From the NCBI RefSeq assembly GCF_003255815.1, contig NC_037670.1, positions 67,789,742 to 67,853,741 of the forward strand: 64,000 bases of DNA, written 5' to 3'. The notes beneath the pieces were generated by a model. That model had not been told where the DNA came from. It worked only from the letters and a program-made list of their open reading frames with translations, and did not search any database. Positions within the stretch are counted from its first letter, which is position 1. Each line of letters starts with the position of its first letter. The stretch is from Theropithecus gelada. Taxonomy: Eukaryota > Chordata > Mammalia > Primates > Cercopithecidae. Below are positions 25,624 through 35,500 of the stretch, piece after piece. The position numbers and the translations under genes are program-made.

Positions 25624-28249
25624 AGGAAGTTCTTTTCAACCAGCTCCCTCCTCGACCTTGCTTCCTTGGTAACCATGGCCAGGAGTGGACCTCCTGAACA
25701 TCAGGTGGTTTTCTGGTGGGCAACAGTGCAGGCCCCATGCTCCTGTGGTCCTGCTTTCCTTCTTCCCTTCAGTTACCCCAAAGCAGGCTCTACATATTCG
25801 GCTCCCACTTCTGCTCCCTGGTGCCAGGTCTTGTGCGCCCTCCAGGGTGGCTGCTCCATCGCTGTGTCTCGGCATGTGCCAGGCATGTAACCAAAGCTGA
25901 CACATGCATCACAGGCCACCTGGACACAATGCCTGTGACGCACAAGTGCAGGCCAGTCCAAGCAAGGACACGGAGAGGAGGTCTATAGGGGCTTGCAGAG
26001 AAGGGGCCATCAAGGTATTAAGACAGTACTTTGAAATGCCAGCCGGCTTCTCTGTGTGAACAGAGATGGACACAGAGCTCACAGTCCTGGCAGCGGGGGG
26101 TCTGGACGGAGCATTCTCCCACTCAGTGAAGAAGGGTCATGCTGCCTCGATGGCCAATAGAGCAGAAACCACCAAGAGAGGTGGAGGTTGGCCCAGGGCC
26201 TGAAGGAAACAGAGATGCCTGTGCGGGGGAGGGGCCCTCCATCCCCTGACAGACCTATCAACAGGAAGCTGGAGTTGAAGAGGATGCCCCCAGATCCCCG
26301 CCACTGTCCCCACCCATGGGGTGAGGTGGGGCTGGTCCTTCTGCCCAAGACCCCTCAAGATCCTTCGCTTCTGCCATGTGCCGCTCCCATCATGCAACCT
26401 GCACCCCTAACACACCCTTCCCATATTTCCCGTTGCTTTCTGTAAAAAGGCCTGGGCCAGCAGCCTCTGGCCAGCCCACTTCACTCCTCAGCACCCCTCA
26501 GGAAAATCCAGGCCCCCACCCTCCAGCCCACTCCTCTCGCCCATGAACTCTCGTGCTTCCTGGAACCTTATCCAGTAGTCTCACGGAGGTGGGGGATTTG
26601 AGTGTGTGCTGGCGCTCATGGTCTGCTGTGCCAGTGGGCATCAAGAGGGCCAGTAGCTGCCCAGTGCATGGCTCTCAGCAGGCAGGGATGAGGCTGTAGA
26701 CAAGGAGTGCCTCGCCTTCTCAAGGACCTGTTGGAAGCCAACTCCTCACTCCTGCCTGGAGCTCGGTCTCTGCAGCGCAGAGCTGCCGTGGGGGTGAGCA
26801 GTGCTGGCAACCTGCCCCTCCCAGGGGCATTGTGTCAAGATGCCTTGATTGGGAGCTGGAGAGAGGGAGCCCTGTCTTCTGGGACTCTGGGATGGGGGCG
26901 GGGAAGGGCAGGTGAACCAGTCACAGCTCCAGTGCTACAGATGCTCCTGTTCTTATCCAGATTTGACACATTTTCTGTAGTAAATGTTTCATTTGCTGTG
27001 TAGCCTTAAGACAATTTCCAGAGACTTTAAAAGTTGTCTGGGGTTTTTTTATAATTTGCACTAGGTATGGTTGTTTGGTCCATGAAGTTCTCATGTCATT
27101 TCGGAAGCAGTTCCTCTACATTGTTTTATATTCTACTTTTTCACTTTATATATATGAGAAGAAATTCCACGGGCTCTTAAAGCCTCTCCAATCCACTGGG
27201 GTCTTAAAAGTGCACAAAATCCCATCAGTTGAAAAAGTTAAAATCTATTTCATGAATAAATGCCTCCCCCAGTGAGTAAGGACAGGAGGGCCCTAAGTGA
27301 GCATCACTGGCCACGTCCTCAGGGCTGAGTCTCAGCGTGGACTTGAAGCCTGTTTTAGAGCACGCTGTACTCAGGCCTTCAGAAACCTGCCAGACAGGGT
27401 CAGAAGATTTCCTTCTCAATTTCGCACAACCACTCTTCAGATGGAAGTCAGAGTCCTCAAGGACCCCGTTCACAATGCAGCTGCTTGGCCCCCACGTTGT
27501 CTGGACTGCCCCGGGTGCCATGAGTAATTGCCAGGGCCTGATGGAGATGCAGGTCTGTGTTCTAAAGATCTCCCCTTTTGGCAACATGACTTCTGCAGAC
27601 CCTGGCAAGTCCACTCCTCAATGATGAGAACTGGCTTGCAGACCACACATGGGGCAATTGCAGGGAATAAAGGTCACCTGCTCCTTAATGAGATGCTCCC
27701 ATAGGCTCAGCCTCCAGTGAATGAGGTCAACAGCTACCACCACAGTGACCTCAGTGGCAGGTCCCATAGACCCCCGCAGGATATCCTCTGCCAAGGATAA
27801 AGGCGGCTACCCTCTAATAGCTGCCCTCAGTACAAACCCTGTGTACTCCCAGGTTTTGTTTGCTGAGTAGTCAGGGGTGAGGTGGCCAAAAAGAATTCAC
27901 ACTTCCATTGACGACCCTTTGCAACCCACAGAAGTGCCTCTGCTAAGGCCACTGTACAAACAGCAGCTGCCTTGTTCCGTGTCGTGTTTTGATATGGACA
28001 GTCTCTCCCTTTCCTGCAGGGCAGAAACAGCGGCTCCCTTCCCACTGTCTCCCAGAGCCTTGCATGGCACCCAGTGCAGAGTGGTTCTGGAATCAGAATG
28101 GGCTGGAGGGAGCAAGTTACACAGAGGCCCCATGAGAGAAGCCATCAATGACTTAAATAATGTGCATTTGCAGGCACCTTCATCCCCAAACCATCCCCTC
28201 TTGCCTCCCCAAATTGGGCCCTGCTCACACTTTCAGTCCCACCTGACCC
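25624..28249. other. Intergenic, no gene seen
   Basis: GC-rich unique-looking DNA with many short overlapping frames on both strands (up to 155 codons) but no recognisable domain, splice pattern or RNA gene. Confidence 0.6.
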
Positions 28250-28530
28250 ACACAGCCATGTTCTTGCACATCGCTAGGCTTTTGCTCATGACACTCTTCT
28301 CATGCAGTGGAAAACTCCTACTCGCCCTTAAAGATTCAGCTTAAAAACCCTCTCCATCAACCATCAACATTCCTCAAAGTCCCCGGAGGAACCTACCTCT
28401 CATCTGCCTCCCTCACTGTGCACACTGCATTTGGGCCTTGCATAGCTGCCTCTCCAACAAGTCAGGGAACCCTTGGGGGTCAGGCTGTGCCCTGTATGTC
28501 TCTGTGATCCCCACAGCTCTCAACACAGTG
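28250..28530 (+). mobile_element. L2 remnant (probable)
   Basis: The order of CCCTTAAAGATTCAGCTTAA, AACCTACCTCTCATCTGCC and CCCCACAGCTCTCAACACAG resembles the L2 3' region, heavily diverged. Confidence 0.5.
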
Positions 28531-28727
28531 GTGCAAAAACCTTGGCGGACTGAAATGATTAAAGACACACCCCACCCCAGCCACAACAGCCCCCATGAGT
28601 TGCTGGCATTCACTCTCCTCACTTACAAGTAGTAATGTTTTCACGTGACAAAGGGTATGGACTGTGGCAAATGTGTACAACCCACACAGGGCTCAGCCAT
28701 CATCTGGCCGTAGTTGCCAACACTTTG

Positions 28728-28857
28728 TACACACAGTCACACACACACTCAGGAATATGCACTCACATGTACACACATGCACACTAATGAACATATGCTC
28801 ACACATATACACACAAATATACACTTTCACACACACTTATATACACACGCATACTCA
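28728..28857. repeat. Imperfect (CA)n-rich repeat
   Basis: ACACACAGTCACACACACAC and similar CA/TACA-rich sequence for about 130 bp, interrupted by CATG and TATA steps. Confidence 0.8.
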
Positions 28858-30905
28858 TGGCGTCTGCTTCCTATGAGCGGTCATTCCCACATGAATTCTA
28901 ATCACCTTTGACAGCCAGTCCAGGCCTGAAGCTGAGCCACAGGGAGCCTTTCAGGGCTAAGGGTTGATTCCTTCTTCAAGGAGTGAAGCAGGTAGGGTCT
29001 TCTGGGTGTGTCCAGAAAGGGAGACCTGTGGGCCACAGCTGGGTTTGCCTAGAGAAAAGACTTGGGGATAAGTTCTCCACCCCCATGAGGCAGGGCTGTG
29101 GCTGCACTCCACCACAACCACCATGATGACCCGAGTACTAAGGCTGCACCAGACTGAGCGCTTGGGCCAGTCACCCTGTTAGGGGACCCCGGCAGCCTCC
29201 TGCATGCCCGAAACTTGCCACAGTTAGGAAGGGACCCGCTCTGGCTAGAGGAAACCCATGCAGGTCCGGGGTCCAGAGGGGCTCCTCAAGGCAGTTGTCA
29301 CCTCTCAGGGCTGGAGTCAGAAGGGCAGCAGGCCGGGAAAACAGAAAAGACCACTCATCAGCAAGTCCCCTTATATTTCTGAGCCTCAATTTCCACATCT
29401 GCAAAATGGGGCGTTAATAATGATTGTGTAAACTGATGAAATGTAAGAGATTTTTAGATAAGGAAGCTCCTAGAATACACACGCTATCCCTGCCTCCAAT
29501 GCACACTCACATGTACACACCAACACACATACACCCTCACACACACGCTCACACACATACACACATACACCCACACAAGCACTTTCCCTTTATGGGCCTG
29601 GCACCCTAGATGCTTGGTGCCCTGGAGAAAACACATGGAGAAGTAAAAATTGAAAGAAGATTCAGATAGGAAACACGAATAGATACCCTCTTACTCCCTA
29701 AATAATTACTTCTCTTTCACCTGATCAAGGCTGAGTGAATGTTGATGTCCCTTCCTTCCTTGTGAGCCTCTGCAGGGTTATGTGGACAGGCCTCCTGGCT
29801 CCCTATCCAGCTCCTTGATCTGCCCACACAGCAGTGTAGCTGCACCCACTTGCCCTGTCCCTGGTGAGGGAGCTTGAAACTCCTGCCAAGTTTGGAGTCT
29901 GCATAGCAGAAAAACACAAGCTGTCTCCAGAGTGTATTCCGCAAAAGCAGCATCTGGCTGAACTAGGGCCTGACGCTTTACCTAGCCTGGAAACAGTGTT
30001 TGAGGGCCCTGCCCTGGGACCTCCCAGCCTCTAGGACACCCCTCATTGGACCCTCACCCCATCCCCAGGAATCCAAACCCTCACAGAAATCTCACCAGGC
30101 CCCCCAGGACCCCTGTCCCTAGGGAGGAGGTAGCAGATCAGAAGACAGTGCCCAAGAGCTTGGGAGGAGGCCAGAGTGTGACTCCAGGCTCACTCCCTAC
30201 TCGGAGCAGCTTCCAGGACTTGGGTTCCAGGGCACCCAGGAGGTAGCTGCAGGCGTCCCAGTCCCCTTTGAGGGGGTGGTTCCATCAGCACATTTCAAGC
30301 TTTTCTTCAAGGATGCACAACCAGGAGGTGCCTAATGCGAGCCAAGGGGCAGGGCTGCACCTCTACCATAGCAGCCCGGACCCCAGGATCCACTGAACAC
30401 AGAGGCATCACTGCAGGCCAGAGGTCACCAGGCTCCACACAGTCACACAGGCTCCACACAGTCACCGCGTTGGGCAGATGGTGTCCCATCTCAGAGATAG
30501 CTGGCCAAGGCTTGGGTGGTGGGGATCCCAACCATTCATGCCTGGCTGAGGCTGCCCCAAGAACATGAAGTAGACTCAGATTCTGTCCCCCACACTGTGT
30601 TCCCAGCGGGGTCAGGTTCGGGCCACCCACCCAGACCTCCGGTCCAGTGGCAACCACCATGCAGATCCCCAGTGCCAGAACCTGCCTGCCTGGGCATCGA
30701 AGGGGAGCTGGGCCTCTAAGGGCAGAGGAACTACCAGGGTCGTATCTGTCTCCACTCACAGGGGTCCAGCAAGAAGATGCTGGATCCAACAGCCCACATG
30801 CAAAAGACGCAAGTCTACAGAACTGGAACCTGGACAAGAGCCTGGCCACAGGCCTGGAGATAAAGCCTCTCCACCCACTCTAGGGACCCCCAGGACTAGC
30901 ATCTG
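28858..30905. other. Intergenic, no gene seen
   Basis: Apart from the CA repeat at 29505-29580 and a MIR piece near 29360-29450, there is only a small perfect duplication, CAGGCTCCACACAGTCAC, in tandem near 30430-30468. The 180-codon minus-strand frame at 30307-30849 has no known domain. Confidence 0.6.
29505..29580. repeat. Imperfect (CA)n-rich repeat
   Basis: CACTCACATGTACACACCAA followed by ACACACATACACACATACAC. A MIR-like piece (CCTCAATTTCCACATCTGC) lies just before it near 29385. Confidence 0.8.
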
Positions 30906-31446
30906 CCTCAGTTGTTCCCTATCTGTACAATATGTACAGGGGACTCATCAGACCCAAGAGATGCACCATCTCTCTGAATAACAAGAAATAAAACAGGCCC
31001 CTCTCCTATTGTAACACCCTCTGAGCCCCCAGGCACTGACATTTTGGGATTCCAGAACCTCAGTTGTTCCCTATCTGTACAATATGTACAAGGGACTCAT
31101 CAGACCCTGGCCAGACCTGGCCAGGGCCTCTCGGTCCCCAGAAAACCCAGGCAGGGGTCCTAGCAAGCCCAAAGCAGTTGCAAAGAGAAAACAGAAGAGA
31201 AAGAAATCTTCCCCATCATCCTCAAACCGACGGGTCGGGGTGGGAGGTACCCCGGGGCCTGCCAATAGCTAGGCAACTTTCTCCTCCTGACAGGCCCCTC
31301 TCCTATTGTAACACCCTCTGAGCCCCCAAGCACTGACATTTTGGGATTCCAGAACCTCAGTTGTTCCCTATCTGTACAATATGTACAGGGGACTCATCAG
31401 ACCCGAGAGACGCACCATCTCTCTGAATAACACGAAATAAAACAGG
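30906..31446. repeat. Three-copy tandem repeat with a divergent middle copy
   Basis: Three direct copies begin with CCTCAGTTGTTCCC at 30906, 31058 and 31355. Copy 1 is 152 bp. Copy 3 (92 bp) repeats the first part of copy 1, including GAAATAAAACAGG. Copy 2 is 297 bp. It matches copy 1 at both ends, but the 37 bp equivalent to 30956-30992 are replaced by 182 unrelated bases (31108-31289). Copies differ by only a few substitutions, so the duplication looks fairly recent. The start resembles a MIR core (CTCAGTT..CTATCTGTA), which is only suggestive. The block lies immediately beyond the inferred 3' end of RAMP3. Confidence 0.9.
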
Positions 31447-31449
31447 AAA

Positions 31450-32307
31450 TTCCAGAAGTAAGGTAACTTTACTCAGATAAAATGCAGATGGTAGCAGATA
31501 GAGGCCACAAGCTCATGGTATGCCATTCCAGAGGGCCCCTCACCCACAGAGGAGCCCCTGTAGGAAGGAGGCCCAGGCCCCATCCGCACAGCAAGCCCTG
31601 GTGAGGGGCTCTGACACACCCCCACTCCAGCCTCTGGTCACGGACACAGCCCATAGTGGGCACAGCATCATGATGGAATGGACTCTGCAGGCCACACGTG
31701 GCTCCTGGGAACCCCCCAGCCCCTCCCTTCTCCTCCCAGCCTTTCCAGCTGTCTTCCCACCAGGAGGACCCGGAGTTCACAGCACGGAACGTCTTCCACA
31801 GCATGGAACATCTTTCAAGAGCCCCTGCCTGTCTTTCTGTCTGGATGTAGGCAGGGGCCGGGGCTGGGGCAGGAGCCAAGGCAGGAACCGGAGATGGGGT
31901 CAAGCCAGGAGTTCTAGTCTAAGCAGGACCTAGACTGCAGCTAAGGCTAGGCTGGATTCTGTGCTAAGAAATGGCATAGAAACCTCCGGGCAGAGGCTCC
32001 GGCCCAGCATGCGGAGCACAGGACACAGCAGGTGATTTCTGCGCCCAGCACATAAGCTCTGGCCTTATCACATTTTCCTTCACTGGCCCTAGAATGAGCA
32101 AAGAGCTTGGGCAGATAGCCTGAGCCTCGGCCAGGGAGCAGGCTGGCCTCGAGGAAGCAGGTCAGCCCAGGAAGGGAGGGGTCTGCCCATGACCACGTGG
32201 GGTGTGGCCACGGTAGCTGGAGATTGGCAGCACCCATCCGTTCTCCCATCCCCAGGGAACTTTCTTCCAGCTTGCCAGGTGTGCCCCACTCCATCTCACC
32301 CAGACCC
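31450..32307 (-). other. RAMP3: RAMP3 3' untranslated region
   Basis: About 860 nt between the stop codon and the first plausible poly(A) signal carry no repeat element and no other gene. I see no AATAAA or ATTAAA on the minus strand here. The variant AGTAAA at 31468-31473 is the best 3'-end signal, and cleavage near 31450 is inferred from it. The UTR would end only a few bases from the tandem repeat block at 30906-31446. Confidence 0.6.
31468..31473 (-). promoter_or_regulatory. Likely RAMP3 polyadenylation signal, variant AGTAAA
   Basis: The plus strand reads TTTACT, so the minus strand reads AGTAAA, one of the more used non-canonical poly(A) hexamers. It lies 835 nt past the stop codon. 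No canonical hexamer occurs on this strand between the stop codon and 30906. Use of this site is inferred. Confidence 0.5.
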
Positions 32308-32563
32308 TCACAGCAGCGTGTCGGTGCGCTTGCTGCGCCACACCACCAGGCCAGCCATGGCGACAGTCAGAACGACGGGGATAATGATCAGCGGGATAAG
32401 AACCTCATCTGGGGGGTCCTCCAAGTGGACCTTGTCCATGGTGCAGTTGGAGAAGAACTGCCTGTGGATGCCGGTGATGAAGCCCTGGGCCAGGGGGTTG
32501 GGCCAGTAGCAGCCCACGATGTTGGCCTCCATCTCGGTGCAGTTGGTGAAACTCTCATAGTAC
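32308..32563 (-). CDS. RAMP3: RAMP3 coding exon 3 (rest of ectodomain, membrane helix, PDZ tail, stop)
   Basis: The coding part of the terminal exon is 256 nt, encoding the end of Val64 and residues 65-148, with the stop at 32308-32310. The acceptor is strong (TCTGCTTTTGCAG|GTAC). Visible are C72, C82 and C104, sequons N71-C-T and N103-C-T, the membrane-proximal DPPDEVLIPL, the hydrophobic helix to about residue 139, the basic WRSKR stop-transfer, and the C-terminal TDTLL. Differences from the human protein I recall are V79I, V106M, R108K and V124I, all conservative. The 3' UTR follows without interruption. Confidence 0.97.
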
Positions 32564-35500
32564 CTGCAAAAGCAGAGGGAGTGAAAGCCAGGCTCTCGCC
32601 ATCACCCCTCACACCTGACCTGACCTGAGGCCAGGAAGATGGGTGGGGTGGTTTGGGTCCAGTCCCATTTGACCATGACTTGCTGCCTTTGAGGCCATGA
32701 GCTCCCAGGATCCAGGGTCTCAGCCCAGCTCCCCTGGACCTCCAAGCACTACCCAGGTCTGCCCAGAGGACACACCAAGCCACGCTTCTCCAGGGTCAAA
32801 GGGTGCCTGGATCACGGCCGCTTGGACCTGCAAAGCCTTCATCATCCAGGATACCCTAAGAGCCCAAGAGGAGGTTCTCTCTGAGGCCAGGGGCAAGCCA
32901 CCTCCTAATCAAGTCAGCCTGCCCTCTTGTGCCAGGTGGTGGCCAAGTGGGAGTCACATCTGTGAGCCCCAGTCCCTGCCTCTTCATCTCTCAGAAGTTG
33001 CCTCCTTCGCCCCATCTAACAGGATATGTGGAGCCCCCTTCTGTGGGTCCCCCTGTCCATGAGATCAAAGATGGGAAGGGCACTCAGCAACCACCCATGA
33101 TGCTCCATGTCCACCCAGCACAGGCTCTGGACAGTCCTCATGCTGACCAAGGGCTATAGCCACAGAGACCCAGAAGTCAACTCAGCATAAAGGACTTCCC
33201 AGCCACCACCTGGTCCAATGGGCAGACTGTGGAGGTGATGACCTCCCTGTCACTGGGGTCTGCAAGGCCTAGAGTGGCAGCCACTCATTCAGGATGTTCT
33301 AGAAGAAGTTAGATGAACTCCTGCCCAGATGTCAACCCCTCTGTCCAGGGCCAGCACTTCCCCACGCCTGTGCTGCATGAGGACAGATGCAGGAGTGTGA
33401 AGGGTCCTGCCTTGGCTTCCCCATGGGAAAGTAGCCCATCTCCTCTTTCCTGTGCTGTCCCAGGAGGGAGCCACTGATCTGGCCCATCAACAGGAAAGAG
33501 CTGCTTCCTGCACGGAACATTATCTGGGCATAGATTTCCCAAAGCATTAGAAAGCGATGGGAAACGGGGACTCTGACCCACTCCACCCAGGGTTCTCCTG
33601 GTCTCCCAACCCCATGCCCCAGGAAGGGTCTGGTGAGCCGAGGTACAGTTACTCAGACCAACTCCTGACTGATCCAAGGCTGGCTCTCAGCACCTTAGAA
33701 TGTAAGTCAGACACACACCTGTGCCTTTCCAGGTAGTGTCGGCAGAGAACAGCCAGAGCAAAAGGAACAGCCTCGAATCCAAGTACAGAGCTGTTGGCTA
33801 TCCTGGGCCTCAGGCACGATGCAGCCCCTAAGACATGCCCAGGCTTTAGAGGCACCTCAACAGCTAGGTCCATGGACAAACCCTCATCTCCCCTGACCTG
33901 CTTCTCCCACAGGGCCTCAGATTCAGTGGCCTGCTGTCCACCCCAACCCCCTGCCAGCGGATCCAGGAGCTGGGGAGCCGTCTAACAGCACCATGCAACA
34001 GCCTTCACCTTCTGAAGTTCCCAGCATCTATGTGCGTGATGAGAATCACATGCGGTAACCTCTGTGCCTCCGAAGTCATTCCACCGAACTGCTACCCAGG
34101 AATGCCACCCCCAACAACCATCCCCAGGGCTGAGACGAGCCAGACAGACCCTGGAGAAGACCCTCTGTGGACAGCGAGTCTACAGAGCAAGAGGAGTGAT
34201 GTGCAGCCCCAGAACTGTCCCAAGAGGAGGTGAGGCAGGGCTGAAAGCCCTGCTGTTCCCAAACCCTACTCCCAGCCAAAGCTAGGCCACATGGAGAAGC
34301 CCACGGAGCAGAGGTAATCCCAGAAGACAGCATGGACAGTGGCTCCAGGCTCAGGTTGCAGAGCCAACGTGACGGGGCCTCTCCAACTCCAGCTCAGCCA
34401 CTCACCATCTTTGTGATATGGGCCATGTCATTTAACCTCCCTGGACCTCAGTTTCCTCGTCTGTAAGTGGGTTTAATAACATTTATCCAATCAGGTGGCT
34501 GAGAGAACCAAATGAGTTGAGGTCCATGTGCCCCAGCAAGTGCCTGGCACAGAGCAGGTCATGGGGTGAGCCCACCCCAGCTGTTAGGTTTGGGGCAGAG
34601 CTGAGCACAGTACCCATCTCTGTGGATCCACAAAATCTGCATGTTTGTCGAATTTCTAGAGAAGTCCACACTCAGTGCTTCTCTAGAAAACCGGGAACTA
34701 TTTATGATTTATTCATCCCCTGGATAATCTGGGGCCTCCCTACTCCTCCTTCAGTCTGGCTCCCGAGAGCACTCTCCCTAAAAAAGATGCACCACAACCC
34801 AGGATGGGAAGGAGAGGAACCCAGTAGACTGGATGCCAGACAAACCCCCCAGTCAGACTCCCTCTCCCCCGACCCACCTCTGGGGGGTTTGCCCACCTTG
34901 CTTTAGGTTTCACCACCTGAGTGTGTGTTCCCAGGCAATACAGTGTTGCATTTGGAAATCCCAGAGCAATGCTCCTTAACTGGGTACAGAAGGAGCCCAT
35001 TGCTGCTGTTGGAGGGAGGTTCCCCGAGAGTACACGCTTTGGTTGCCCCGAGGGGCGATGAGACCCCTCCCCAGGGAAGGCCACAGGCAGGCCATGGGCG
35101 AGTTTGGGGAACAGGGTCTTCCCAGCCATGACTCCTGATGGGACCGTCATGTGGACCAGTCCTACTGAGGGGAGCAAGCCACCTCTCCTCTAAGCTCACC
35201 AAGGCCCACCCTGCTTCAGTGGGGACCAAAGCAGAACGAACATTCAGGGGAAAGAGGGGTGTCCTTCGTTCTTGACTGAGCTGGGCTACAGGGCATGGGC
35301 AGGCAGTCGCCGTGTCAGATAAGCATCGGGTGCCCTCCACGTGGGCCAGGCCGCTTCCACCCAGTGCGTGCTGCCACGCTGGGGCACTGCCCTCGCTGAG
35401 GCTTCCCTCTCCTGCCTTGGCTCTGCTCCCCAAATCTCACAGCTTCCTTTGTCATGGTTTGCCCCACATCTTGGTGCACAGCCGCCAGAGCTTGAGAAAG

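Noticed and set aside
28728..28857. CA-rich repeats considered as an ordered repeat array such as CRISPR
   Set aside because: Simple dinucleotide slippage without repeat-spacer structure, in a primate genome.
31084..31272. Basic 62-codon frame in the 182-bp block, considered as a small gene
   Set aside because: It begins inside the duplicated unit and only exists because of the block swap; no known family.
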